This document shows positions 10,760-23,068 of a stretch of DNA of 64,000 nucleotides, piece by piece. Location: positions 9,970,046 through 10,034,045 of the forward strand of contig CM034104.1 in the NCBI GenBank assembly GCA_019914945.1, in the 5' to 3' direction. The DNA is from Typha latifolia. Its lineage: Eukaryota; Streptophyta; Magnoliopsida; Poales; Typhaceae. The translations under genes and the position numbers were made by a program. The first letter of the stretch is position 1; each line of letters opens with the position of its first letter. The notes below the pieces were generated by a model. The model had not been told where the DNA came from, made no database searches, and was given only the letters and a program-made list of their open reading frames with translations.

Positions 10760-13340
10760 TAAAAACACTTTAAAATAGGGCAAATGAGTGAGATGGTAAG
10801 TCAAATAACAAGAGTGACACTCTTCCCAATTTTAATATATATAATTGTGATACTTACTTTCCACCTTCCAAGATGATGGAAGTGACTCTTCAATTAACCC
10901 CAAAGTAGTTAGTTGAACATTCCAAATAAAGTAAGAAGAGCAAATAAGCTTAGAGATCATTTTTGTTAGGGAAAATTATGCCAATGTTATCATCTTTTTT
11001 TTATGGAAACAGCTGGGGGCCGGGCATCGACCTTCCATTGTTACTATTTTTGCACAAGTTACTACGAGTTGCTTTTCTTACTTTGTCTCCTCCAATGCTT
11101 ATGCATTGCTGTCAGGTAAAGCTAAACACTACTCATGTGAAGCTTCTAGTGATTTTACCAACCTCGAACAGTAGTGAAGTTTCTATATTATGGATATTAA
11201 TAAAAATAAAATAAAAAAAAGAGTAAAAAAAACCCCTTATTCAAAAAGATCTTGCTTGCCTTTATAATCGGGGAATAGAATCAAGTATTAATTAGGGTAA
11301 TAAAAATCTTTTGTGCAATTTATTACTGTTTAGATGATAGTTATGGCTAATTGCCTCAATCACTCTCACGGTGTGAACTCGAGCCAAGAAGATAAACTCC
11401 CAAATAATACGATGTGTAAGTTGGTGTTTATCTTTATTTAATATCCCTGGATGCGTACGTAACATAGAAAAATTGAAATGAGAGGTCAATTTAAAGTTTC
11501 CAATTTGTGTGCATATCCATCTAAATTTTCTTTTGATAATTGTATATTAGAATGTTAGTAATTATATAGGTGAAAGGAGTTATATAGAGGATGTACGCAA
11601 ACAAAAGAAGTAATTAGTAAAATTATAAAAGATTTAGGCCTATTATTATATAACACAGTACACGCATTCTCTAAGGTCAAACTTATGAAGTACTAATAAA
11701 GTTGATAACTTGCTTATGTTTCCTTCCTGATTGTCAAGTCGCTTTGCATAACAAATAAGTTTGTTTATTAGTCTTTGACACCCACATCCTCAGATGTGGA
11801 TGGCAAATGGTGCACATCAGAGTCGGCCCCACACGAAACCTACCGAGTTAGAAATATTCTAAGCCTTTTAAATTGGTGATTGGTGGACGGTTGGGCCCCA
11901 GTCATGAGGTGGATCCATTTAATTGCTCATTTTTGTCATGTAATCCCAGATCCGTACACGCTACTAAGCTGGTGATTGCAACTGATGTCTCCTATTCCCG
12001 TCCCATTCTTTTACTGCAAATTATGACGAGATGTATCTCAAGTTGATCTATTTATGAAACTACTAGGTTCTCACGCATTTTTTTATTTACTAATCATTTT
12101 CTGGGGCTGCCTGCCATTTATGCTAATCTAGTTTAGAAAAAATGAAAGGGAAATTGGAGAGTTAGTCATGTCGTTCATGTCGGTTTCGGATTGGATCATG
12201 TTGAGTATCAAACCAAAACAAACACACCATTTTTTTTTTATCAGTTGAGTTTGAATATTTAAACACGAATACAATCCGTTTAGTACTGATTATTCAGATT
12301 ATAGATGAATTAGCGGGTTATAACTATGGGTTAAGCTTAAACAGATTAAATCATTAGGCAGGTCAACTCATACCCATTTAAAGCTTTCAGTTTATACCGG
12401 TTACTGCGATTATTGTGCCTGATTAAAACTGGCCACCTCTAAGAACTATGAGCCTATTTAATTAGAGATAGTAGTTTTCAACTATTGATTCATTTTGTAA
12501 GTAGATCAATGTAAAGTGGCTTTCTGAAATAAACTAGTAACCCTCAAGATTGGGCCTTAGTCCAAGCTTCATGAGAAATATGGAAGCCTTTTAACTAGGC
12601 TGGAGAGCAGGAACTACCTTATCTTTCTCACTAAGAAGTGGGCCTGGGTATGAATCTTAGATGTGGAGATTCAATTCTTGGTGAGCTGTCCGATTGTGCG
12701 CCGGCACATCGATCACGAATCAAAACTTGAGAATTTAGCACCATTTGGTAAAAGTACGCTCAATTGATTTTATTCTCATTATCATTGTCGGATGCGCGCA
12801 ATTGATACACTAGCATGCTTCAATTGGCTCCTTTAGATAAGATGATATGATTTGGAGTGTCCCGTTCCAGTGTCCAAATCATTTGGAACAAGTTCTCATG
12901 TGCCTTTTGATCTTTTTCTTATTTTGGCTTCCGTCTTGTGGTGACGGAGCAGTTATTTTATATATTTGGGTTCATCGGGAGTAGTTGTCATTTCGTCGGT
13001 CATTCCATCGACAACTACCGTTCTTCGTCTCAATTTGTTTGGGTCGTAAGACAGCATTGAGTTGCCTTAACCGAAATCAAGCTCTCTAATGAAAACTAAA
13101 TAACAATAAAAGTCAGCCGCTCTTCGGCTAGTAATCCCTCTCCTCTCTTCCTCTCTCACTATATCTGTCTCTCTATCCATCATTTTAATTTCTTTATATA
13201 ATGCCTCCTTTTCTTGAGAAGAACAGCTTTAATTTTCCCACACATGCACGCCCTGCAGCAAACTGCACCGGCTGTCGTTTTCCTCAGAAGGAGTCGCAGT
13301 TAACACTGGGAGAAGCGACTGAAGAAAGAAGAAGCTACAA
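10760..13340. other. Upstream intergenic DNA of BOP
   Basis: AT-rich sequence with no supportable gene. It includes a stretch at 12150-12440 with repeated 'gggtta/tcggtt'-like wording, similar to diverged repeats elsewhere in the window, and a CT-rich patch at 13140-13180. It probably holds distal regulatory sequence for the minus-strand BOP gene, but no specific element can be proven here. Confidence 0.5.
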
Positions 13341-13429
13341 TATATTTTTATATAGACAGATAGTTGGTTAAGAGAGGAGAGAGGAGAGCAGAATTAGTAT
13401 ATATAAAAAAGACTTTATTCAGGGCGGAA

Positions 13430-13680
13430 AGGAAAAGACTGGGGCTTACGGGAGGAGTTAGGCATCGTGCTCCGCGCTCGGGCCGATGTGTTTTATTTAG
13501 TATCTCTCCGTCTATTCTATACCACTTTAACTGGGAGTTACGGGGATTCGCACCCCTGAGGGAAAGTGAGCCATGCACGCCCCTATTTAACCCATGAGTA
13601 CTACGTGAGGTCGTTTCCGTGGGGGCATATGGCGACCAAAGCCCCAGGAAGCCACAGACACCCCCCCAAAACACCCCCCC
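13430..13680. other. GC-rich island about 3 kb upstream of BOP, function unknown
   Basis: This stretch stands out sharply from its AT-rich surroundings. It contains a small perfect hairpin (gggg attcgca cccc, 13542-13556), an RY-like core (catgca, 13573-13578) and C runs at 13660-13682. Open frames on both strands (13364-13597 plus, 13674-13348 minus) match nothing I recognise and have no coding character. It could be a conserved non-coding regulatory block, an unannotated non-coding RNA or a decayed insertion. Confidence 0.4.
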
Positions 13681-13699
13681 CAGTTGCTTGCCTTCTCAA

Positions 13700-13900
13700 A
13701 GAGTCTCTCTGTCTCTTTCTCTTTCTTCTCTTTCTCTTTCTTCTCTTTCTCTCTATTGTGATTGACGCATCACAGACTGTCTTATGATTTGAGGCGTTCG
13801 AAGTGACGTTTGACTGGTCATTCTTCAGAAACTGACTGCTTTTTTTTTTCTCTTTTTTTTAGCTCCCTCGCTTATTAATGGCTCTTTCTCTCTCTCTCTC
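13700..13900. repeat. CT/GA-rich low-complexity tracts
   Basis: Two pyrimidine-rich tracts (13701-13755 and 13876-13901) consist of tctctttc and ctctctct repeats beside the GC-rich island. GA-type tracts are common in plant promoters, but here they may simply be simple-sequence DNA. Confidence 0.7.
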
Positions 13901-14940
13901 CCTACATATCATATTTTTATACTGAAAATAAAACTCTACGTCAACATGGGGTCAACTCTAGAAGCGATCTAATCTGATACTATTATGCATGTAGTTGTCC
14001 AATCAATGCATTGGATAATATTATTTCTCTCTCAAATATCTCACATATCTCACGTACGACGTATACTGATTAAGAGTTCAACTACTTGTTATAGCTTTTC
14101 TCTTAAGATCATGGTTAGCTCTGTGGTTTGTTTTCTGTGTGGGGTACGGAGATGTGAGCAAAATTAACCATTCCATCCTTTTGCTTTTACTCTTAAACTG
14201 CACGTGGAAGACTTGCTTTCTTCTAGGTTATCTCTTTCTGGCCTTGATGTTTACCATTCGATTGGCATGTCCTTTGCTCGGTTTATTATTATCTAGACTG
14301 GCAATCGATGTTGTCCTTTGTACACCAATTTGTAGTAAAACACTTTTTCGACTTCAAAAAAGAAATGAAAAAAGCTTTTCCGACAGTTGATGGACAACGA
14401 TATGGAAAGGTAGGATACGGAAATAGCGTCATCTCCAAGATAAGAGGAAAGTTGCATTTTATCTCGGGTGGACTTCGGATCCCTGATACGGCTGTTATAT
14501 AAATTTTATAATTAAGCATCTCATAACTCGAGTAAAATCTGAACAAACCAAATTAAGCTTCATTGTTCTCCTAAGCTCGTAACTAATTTAAAGAAACTAT
14601 GGACATAGAGAGAAGGCTTGTGAAAAGAAAAAGCTTAACATATTTGTTCTAATTCATAAAAGATGTGATCAATGGGATAAAAATGTTTAACTTTTAAAAA
14701 AAATGTTTTAACATAAATTCGAGGTTTAGTCCTATATATACATAAATCAGATCTAGGTTTGTTTGAAAGGAGTCTGCCAATGATGGTAAAGGTATGCTCT
14801 TGTGAAATGGGGAAATGTCTATAAGAAAGATGGAATTGAGAGGTCTGGATATTAATGTTTACCCTGCTGGCGAAGTGGGTGGTGAAGATTAATGCAGTCA
14901 AGCAATCAGTATGTGGGAGAGTAATAAAAAAGTGATATTA
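13901..14940. other. Intergenic DNA, no supported gene
   Basis: Short open frames only (for example 14139-14390 and 14901-14635 minus), without domains or coding bias. Nothing further can be assigned. Confidence 0.5.
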
Positions 14941-14949
14941 CAACAAAAT

Positions 14950-15145
14950 TAATTTTATAAATATAAATGCAGCCAGAGAAAGTACCAATCTCTGATGAAA
15001 GAATACAGCAATCATGATCAAAGGATTCGATAAAACTCGTTTCTTGGTGATTCTTTGACCACATAAAATTCACTAAGAAATTCTTCTATATCTCCAAAAA
15101 GGAAATTCTTCTAGATCTCCAAATAGGATTTCTCCATATATATTA
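14950..15145. repeat. Dispersed repeat, copy 1 (related to 21840-21970)
   Basis: A segment containing 'gataaaact..tttcttggtgattctttgac' and 'aagaaattctt' wording recurs near 21840-21970 with moderate divergence. It is probably part of an old copia-type LTR or its flank. No coding content. Confidence 0.5.
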
Positions 15146-15149
15146 GCCT

Positions 15150-16690
15150 ACAGGTGGCATTGGGTCACATTAACTCGGTTTGGGTCATGTCAGATTTGGT
15201 CGGGTTAGATTCACCCTAATACGAACACGAAACGGGTCAAATTTAATAGACACGAACATGACCAAATTATTAAATAGGTAACATAATATAAACATACAAT
15301 TGATTTAATAAATAGGCCATTTACATGCGACACCTTAACACAGCATAATAATAAAATAACGCGACTTGATTAACCCGATTAACAATTTATATGACACAAA
15401 AATATTGTGTCAGGTACCGTTCTTCTTATTTCAAAATACAAAATAATTTGACATACAAAATAACCTATGATGAACTCAAAACAAAATAGTTCTTGTACAA
15501 AATAACAAAAAAAATTAAAAAACTAGATCGGCATTGTTCACTACCGTTGGATCCATCACCACCGTTCACCACTAACGCCATTCACCATCATAGACCCTTG
15601 GACTTTCAACAATCTCAACCCTGTTCACCACCCACCACTAGCGCAGGATCCATCACAACTGCCTCGGTGAATACCGCGTCATTGTAAGCGAAGGGAGCAG
15701 GGCTCTACCACTGGGCAAGATCAAGTAATCGACCCTATGCATGCGAGCCTACCTTTGAGGTAGAGACAGACCCTGTTGACATCGGCATCTTCAGTGTTTA
15801 GGATCAACTTCTTGAGGACGGTGGTGCCCTCAGGGTAGTTTACCAAGAGCTCGTGAATCTGTCATGTGAGGCCAACATATTAGTGGAGGAATGAAGAAAT
15901 AATCCCAAAATGATGAGGAAGATTGGCTTAGCTAAGTTATTTAGTTTGTTTAGGGTTTGCTTATATATATATATATAGTGCAGTCCTAATTTTATAAATT
16001 AGTGAATTAAGGAAGAATTATTTGGCTCAGGCCTTATAGCCCCTACTTTCTCCCCTCTCAACTTGGCCACCACCCTCAACTTCCCCCTCATCTCTTCTCA
16101 ACCGCCGCTGCCTCTTCTCTAGAATCAATCTCATCCCCTTCTAGGCCGTCGAGATACCCTTCATCTGGCCGTACTACCATTGTTCCTAAGGGATGGACTC
16201 CTCTCCCTCATCTTCTCTATCTCTCGATTATCCTGTAATTTGCATTAGGGGACAGAATATATTCTGACCTTCGAGCACCATATGATCAATATCTCAAGAT
16301 CTAACGATCAAACCCTGAGATCTTGAATTTGATAAAAATCTCTCTTTAATAGAAATAACATATCTAAATTTCAAGAGAACCCAACAGGCAGATCTAACAA
16401 AATTGCCCTTGAAAGTTTTATCCTTGAATTTGTCTAGAAACCATTACGAATTAGATCAAGCTGATTCATGTCACTTGGTGGGAGGAGAGAAGCTCATTGA
16501 AACCCTACCAGTGGGTTAGCGACGATGGCGCAAGACTAAGGGAGGGAGTGGTAGATTAAACGGGGAGTTAAGGGGAGGGGTAGATAGAGTTTGAGTTGAC
16601 CTAACTTGACCTAATCCGACCATACCCGTATACTTAAATTGGATCAAATGGGTCAACACGGGTCAATAGTATGAATCCAAATACTACCCG
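15150..16690. repeat. Decayed repeat region bounded by 'gggtca' -rich blocks
   Basis: Blocks rich in gggtca and cgggtt (15165-15245) and in tgacct/gggtcaacacggg (16590-16690) bracket about 1.5 kb of AT-rich DNA with pyrimidine-rich LTR-like parts (16050-16210). The arrangement suggests an old transposon, but terminal repeats and target duplications could not be fixed. Confidence 0.3.
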
Positions 16691-16739
16691 ATTATTAACT
16701 TGCCATGAATATTCTAGAACCGTTAAAGCACTTGTAGAA

Positions 16740-19200
16740 TGCTTTGCTTACGGTTGGAAACATCATGAAACCATTCAAACACCCTTCTAGAGGTCCAAAT
16801 GCATCTCCAAACATATATAAAGCTTTTTTAAGTCTTGTATAATGTATGTTAAATGTAAATTAGTCATGCTCATATAAAATATTTTGAATATATCTAAATA
16901 TTTTTTTTACATGAATTGTCAATACAAAAAAATTTAACAAATCTCCCCATTTGGCAATTTCATAATAAAAACCTACAACCTGTTACAAGTCTCTAAATTA
17001 AAATATTTCCTATTAAGCATGACATAGAATTCAATAATTTTACAAATAAATCTACAATAAATACAAACACTATATACCACGTGAAATGTAAACTATGTGG
17101 ATTGAAAAATAATCAGTGCATATAACCAGGTATATAAACATGTCAAAGCACACTATCAAGTACTACTCAATTATTTCAAAAAACAAAAAGTACTACTCAT
17201 TATTTCAAAGCACACTATCAAGTATTGTATAATTAGACATATGAATTTAGTTTCATATTGAAGTCAACCAAGTTTATCTAATGTAACAGTCAAGTCAAGT
17301 GTAGAACAATTTAAATCCAAACTTTTCTCCCCATTTTTCATCAGAAATTGACAATGAACGCCACCAAGAAAGGGGAAAATATTGTATTAGATCCATGTGG
17401 TTAATCAGAGAACAACGCTCCACCTCAATATCGTAATCCTCATCAACAGTATTTTTTAAAATCTTAACTAAAAATTCCACATCCCATTCAATCAAATTCA
17501 ATTGATTTTTTTTAAAGAAAAATCACAAGTGTCCAATATTTTAGATTGATGCATCCATTGATTTCACAATAATAGAGAGATACATTAACGCTTTCACTGA
17601 GAGAAGATACAAGATTACAAGCATAAGCATATTTAGCACCTAGACATCAATTGTAGGCTCTCAAATAATACTACAGTAAGGCACTAGACACATGAGATCA
17701 GCTTTAAGATAGAGTTAAAACACAAAAGAAAACTCTCCACTAAAGTGAAGCCAAACTCAGTTCATTATTACTTTATTTTTATAGTCAATTTTTTTGAAAC
17801 AATATTATAATAAGGACTTTCACGCATAGTATAGGTAGCTATTACCTGAAATGCACACAATATTATTTTTCTTTATTTTGATGAAGATCAATATATTTTA
17901 AAATAGTGAAGTATGCCAAACTGGACACAATCAAGATGACCTTCACACTAAAAACCATGGTGATCTTAACTATTGATATTTTCAATTTTTAGGGACAAAC
18001 CAAGTGTCGTATTAAGTTGAAAGGTTATTTAGAGTCAGTCTAACTAATGTTTTAGTTGTAAAAAAAATCACTCATAAGTCAGTGCCCACACCGAGAGACG
18101 AACATGATAGCTACAATGATCAAAACATAAAGGGATAGTATTTTTTAAGTGTGCTCATAACCGTCAGAGACAATATATAAATCACTCATGCAAATAATTA
18201 AATCATCCAAATGAAGATCATAATGAAATAACTTGCTTTCAAGTTAGATATAATCATCCAAAAGAGCATCAATTTTTTTTCCATTTTTTTTATGAAAGCA
18301 CACTTAAAAAAGAAACTAATAAGTGAAAGTCAACAACAAAAGAACCAACCAACACAAAAAAAAAAATCCTCTTTTCTTAAAAGAATAAATAATTCATTAG
18401 CAAAGACAAAATTGATGACTAAAAAGCATATACAATAACATTATGCTAGCACAGATAAATAAATAGGTAATTCCCCTAGCTAGGTAATCCAACTCAGTGA
18501 TCACTTAATGGTATCATCCCAAAAGAGTGCTAAAAGATATGTCCTAATCCATATATTTCTAGTTTTCATACCAAAATTACTGACACGCCTAGCATTTATC
18601 AGTATATAATAATTTGGTCTAATATGCCCACGGACACCAAGGATGACAAACTAGTATAAAACTAGATATTCTTATACGAGTAGTTTTTCTGAAGTAAGAA
18701 TATACATGTTCCTTGTGTGCTTGTGGTGCAGGATTAATCTTTGACCACTAATAACAGTCCACAAGGATCGGAAACTTGATCTTTGACCACACGCTCTTGA
18801 GTACCTACATAGATAAAATAATAGTTTTAGAATTACGAATAATTCCTACATAACTAAGACCATACCTGTCTTTTCCGATAATTTATGCATTCAGTATTTC
18901 CACCAACTTGCTCTTTCATTTCAAGAACGTGACTTCTTTTGACAGTCTCTCAATTTCTTGTTTTGACTCCTTAAGTAGATGCATAAGTTCCTCTCTTTTT
19001 TCTTCAAGTTGTTTAGTTCCTTAAGGACCTCATTGAACTTAATGTGAAGTTAGTCATTTTCAACCTCTGCAATTTTTGAACTTACCAAAAAAATTTATAT
19101 TCCATCTTCTTAAATTTGTAAGACTCCTGGTGCAGTCCATCTCTCTATCATTGTAAACTTCATCATTATCCTACTAATCATCTATGCTCAAGTCATCAGA
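16740..19200 (-). mobile_element. Decayed copia (Sirevirus-like) element remnant
   Basis: On the minus strand a copia-type polypurine tract/LTR junction is visible at about 16955-16935 (AAATGGGGAGAT followed by TTGTTAAATT). The LTR continues to lower coordinates. Towards higher coordinates, 19080-18900 on the minus strand encodes a charged Glu/Lys/Leu coiled-coil segment typical of Sirevirus-type gag proteins. The interval is AT-rich and full of stops with no intact domain. The Sirevirus label is an inference from the PPT context and the coiled coil. Confidence 0.45.
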
Positions 19201-19229
19201 ATAAGCATCTACTTTAAAAAACACAAACC

Positions 19230-19986
19230 CGAATATTATGAAAATACAGGATAAGATCGACAACCTCAAGATCTATAACTTTTCTATTCAAGATTTCTTC
19301 AGATTTAGAATCTACTTATGACGAAATGAAATAGTCTGAGAAGATAAGAAATACTGATTTAATTAAGTTTGTTTAGAGCCTTTTGATTTAATCTCTATAA
19401 ATAGGATCTTATGGATTATGAAAAATGATTAATGAAGGATTATTTGTTTATTGCCCTGTATTTATCTATATCTCTAGGTCACCGGCCACCATCTTCCTCC
19501 TCTCTCTTTGCCAATTGCGCCACTATCTTTCGTTGGATCGGTCTCTATTAGCCTCTAATCTCTCTCCCTCTTCTTATCCTCTACATTTTCTTCAATCTAT
19601 ATTCCCTAATATCCATTAAAGAGCGAGTTAATCTCTGCACTTATCCAACCATTAAGGGCAATCAAGGTGCAAAAAATTCAAGTAGATATGATCTTAACTA
19701 AACGGGTTGTATCACCCGCTAACCTTCATCACTATCTCCAAAGATATCTTCCAATCTGGCCATTCAATTCATGTGAAATTAGATTCATTGAAAAGCCCTC
19801 TTCGAGGGCTACAACATATGTATCAAAATTTCACACTGATCCAACGGCTACATTTGAAGTAAACTCTCTCAAAACTTCTATGCAAGAATCTATCTAGAAC
19901 TTGATTCTAATTAGGTCAAGCCAGTTCGTATCAATTTAGTATCAAAGCAAACCCTTGTTGCAAATTGACTCTAGTCGACTCTATCA
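19230..19986 (+). repeat. 5' LTR of a short non-autonomous LTR element (left end truncated)
   Basis: From about 19240 this copy aligns by eye with 21010-21660: shared blocks include 'caacctcaagatcta', 'ctctataaataggatcttat' and 'atgaaggattatttgttt'. It ends ...gactctatca at 19986, followed by a degenerate primer-binding site. The 5' part present in the other LTR is missing. The small open frames 19425-19619 and 19667-19897 lie within it and are not genes. Confidence 0.7.
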
Positions 19987-20794
19987 ATTTGGATTAGAGT
20001 GGTCGAACCTCGGACCATCTCGGCCAGCCTTAGTAGGTCGGAACCTCCCTTGGTTGGGCTGGACCGGTGGGAGGATAGACAAGTCTCCACATACTTGTTA
20101 CTTCTTTGCTTGATTGAGGAGAAATGGGATGATTAAGAAAAGAGGCAGGCGAATCGAGAAAAGAGGCGGGCAGAATGAGAAGATGCTAATGCATTGCAAG
20201 AACGGATGGTGGCGCTCCTAGCCAGTGCTATTGCTGTCAAGGCCACAACACTAAGTCTTGCACCTACAACCACCATGGTGGAAATATCGACCCATTTGAG
20301 TGAACCATCGAACCGGATCAAGCTGCAGCAATGGTGGCTGAAATCGCAGCAGTAATCGACCACTTCGAGGAGGGTGATCCATGGGGAAGAGCCAGATCCC
20401 GAGTCACCAATGATAGAAGATTTGAAGGATATCGAGGATCTGATGCCTCGACGGCTTAATCCTATGACTATGGTTGCCTATCAAGGTCTTCTCTAATCTA
20501 AAGGACCAACTCCTTAGCCCATAAGCGATGTGCCAAAGACCAAATCGATTAGCTTGTGTGTGAAGCTTGGACTTGAGTCCACATGGGATTGCAGGTAAAT
20601 CTAGTCCTAGCACTGGACTAATCGATCGCACACCTACTAGTTGCCACCTTGGGCTACAGTCGATCGAGTTGTAGCCTCCTTTGTAACTCTTGCACTCCTT
20701 GACTCAAGTTTGGAAAAAAAGATCCAACAACTACGAAAGATTTGGAAACTACCACGGACACCTTGAGGACAAGGTAGACGAAAGCATAGTGAAT
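19987..20794 (+). mobile_element. Internal region of the non-autonomous LTR element (gag-like debris only)
   Basis: Only about 808 bp separates the two LTRs. It starts with a weak PBS-like stretch and a 'cgaacctcggacc' block that also follows the PBS in the chromovirus copies. It then carries gag-like coding debris with stops, and ends with ccttgaggacaagg, the sequence found before the 3' LTR in the chromovirus lineage of this window. No protease, RT, RNase H or integrase is present. It probably depended on a related autonomous element. Confidence 0.6.
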
Positions 20795-21660
20795 TGATGT
20801 AGACCGAGTCAAATCAGATCACGTCAAGGGGACATTGGGCTCATTGAATTGAGTATATTTATCTTATCTACTTAAATAATTTAGTTAGAATTTTAGTAGA
20901 TTAGAATTTTATTTAATTAGCTAAATCAAGCTTTGTGTAGTTTCTAGAAAATATTCAGAAGATATTTATCAGATATTCAAATATTATAAAACTCTATAGT
21001 TAAAATTGGCAACCTCAAGATCTACAACTTTTATATTCAAGCTTTTTCCAAATTCAGACTAACTTTTATACTCAAGATTTAGATTTGTGAATAATCTGAG
21101 AAGATAAGAAAGACTGACTTAGTTAAGTTTTTTAGGGCTTTTTGATTTAATCTCTATAAATAGGATCTTATAGCTTGTGCAAAATAATTAATGAAGGATT
21201 ATTTGTTTGCTGCCCCCTATCTATCTCTATCTCTAGGCCGCCGGCCACTATTTTCCTCCTCCTTCCTTGCAAACTGCACCACCATCTTTCATTGAATCGG
21301 TCTCTACTAGCCTATAGTCTTCCTCTTCTTATCCTCTGCTTGTCCATCAATTTATATTCTCTAACATCCATTAATCTCTACACTAATTCAGCTCTTAAGG
21401 GCAACCAAGGTGCAATAGATCCAAGTAGAAACGATCTCGACTAATCAAGTAGTATCACCTCCGACTTTCATCCATATCTCTAAAGATATCTTACAATTTA
21501 GCCATCTGATTTGTACAAAATTAGATTTATTGGAAAGCTTTCTCTGACGACTACATCATACAAAACTTTCACGATGATCCAATCGATAGATCCACCATAA
21601 AATCTATCGTGAAATTAGAGTAAACCCTTGTTGCGAATCATCTCTAGTCGATTCGTATCA
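20795..21660 (+). repeat. 3' LTR of the short non-autonomous element
   Basis: Begins TGATGTAGAC after the PPT-like tract and ends GATTCGTATCA, giving 866 bp with short inverted ends (TGAT...ATCA). Its 3' part is the partner of 19240-19986. A TATA-like 'ctataaatagg' near 21152 is followed by the pyrimidine-rich transcribed part, a normal U3/R layout. Confidence 0.72.
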
Positions 21661-21839
21661 CTCTAATCTATAAGATGAATGCCTACTGCCAAAATACAAA
21701 TACATAAAAAAACTAAAAATAAAAGAAATACAAATATGTAAGATTTTTATGTAGAAAACCCTATAAAAGCCATAGGTGAGAAAAAACCACAAATCTTGTC
21801 TCAGTGATCATCGAGACAATAATAATCTCCAATGAGTAA

Positions 21840-21970
21840 AAATGCAGCAAAGGCAATTAATTTTTTTTTGATAAAACCTATCTTTTGATGGTTCTTTGAC
21901 AGCACAAAACTCTCCAAGAAATTCTTGGAGGGCTCCAAATACAATTCTCTGTATTAGCCCCATGACCTAT
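21840..21970. repeat. Dispersed repeat, copy 2 (related to 14950-15145)
   Basis: Shares 'gataaaac', 'ttgatggttctttgac' and 'aagaaattctt'-type wording with copy 1, in the same orientation. Probably old LTR debris. Confidence 0.45.
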
Positions 21971-22139
21971 CGTTTTTTTCCTTTATATAGATATAGTCAG
22001 AGAAAGTCAAAGTTCCGATAAAAATTAGATTTCATGTTTAACAAAACATCTGGTGCATTTAACAACACATCATGTACTATATTTCAGCTGATCTAGCTGT
22101 CCATTCTCAAAGCACTCAAATATGTTTAAAACAATTTAA

Positions 22140-23068
22140 AATTTGTTAGGTTTTTAATTGTTGGCAATTGTGTACAAAATATTTTAAGTGTATTTTTAGA
22201 TGTGTATGAGCTTTATACAAGTCTAGAAAATCTCTGATTTGAAGAATTACAAGATTATTGGAGAAGCGTTTATGAGTTCACATCGTGTTCACATCGCGTT
22301 CGAACGCGGGCTCACGCATTCACACAGACCGAGAGCTGCGTTCACAAACGCGTTCGAATGCGGGTACATGAGTTCACACAGACTGAGAGCAGCGTTCACA
22401 AACGTGTTCGAACGCAATCTGAAATGTTCAAGCTGTCGCATTCGAATGCACTTGGGCCCATTCGAACGCACCTGAGATCAAGTCAGGCTGTTCAAATGCA
22501 CCCGAGCTGCGTTCGAACGCACCAACGAAGTTTGAAATTCTTGGACTTTCATGAGTTCGGATAAGACTTGAATTTGGCTATATCTTGGAGATCATATATA
22601 AGGATTGTGATGCCCTAACTCTAGGGTGGTTGAAGAAGTAATATTAAAGGAGACTTCTTGAGGCTACATCGGTTCTTCAACTAACAAGGTCCTACTCTTC
22701 TAAAAAGCTTAATCTTTCGTCTTAAGGGCTATCTAGACGAAAGATCAATCTCGAGGGTTACTGAGGTTGGACATCAATCACGAGAAGCAGTGAATCGTGG
22801 GTTCTAGCGAGCAAGACTAAGAGGAACAAAATCGTTTGGATCGACGGGTTGTTTTGTGAGTCAGTCTTGTAACTACTACTATCCTAGTGATTGGTTTTGA
22901 TCCGAGTTTGTATCTGTGGTTTTTTTTTTTTCGTTTGAGTTTTTCCACGTTAAAATTTTGGCGTTCATCTCTGCTTTCATTTTTAATATTTTTTCGGACT
23001 TTTATAGTTATGCTCGTACAAAATTCTTAAAATATCCAAATTGGTTTTTTGCACATAAATTGACAATC
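22140..23068 (+). repeat. Copia-type LTR carrying TTCGAA-centred palindromes
   Basis: Begins TGTTAGGTTTTTAATTG and matches by eye the minus-strand copia LTR start near 16940 (shared 'ttgacaatt/ttggcaatt', 'aaaatattt' and 'ttatacaagtct' wording). It holds a 270-bp cluster (22264-22530) of gcgttcgaacgc variants. The three short open frames over the cluster are by-products of the palindromes. The right end is set near ...aaattgaca and is approximate. Confidence 0.55.

Noticed and set aside
10493..10804. Pro-Gln repeat protein (minus) and Gly/Val/Trp-rich frames (plus) at the hexamer tract
   Set aside because: These are low-complexity translations of the GT-rich repeat in the BOP leader. No start context or homology supports them.
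13542..13556. tRNA T-arm-like hairpin (complement reads ggggtgcgaatcccc)
   Set aside because: The loop lacks the TTC of a real T-loop (it reads TGC), and no acceptor, D or anticodon arms can be placed on either side.
22239..22564. Cysteine/histidine/arginine-rich small proteins from the TTCGAA cluster
   Set aside because: The same peptide wording (SNA, FER, RTR) appears in all frames and in every LTR having the palindrome, so it reflects the DNA repeat, not protein selection.
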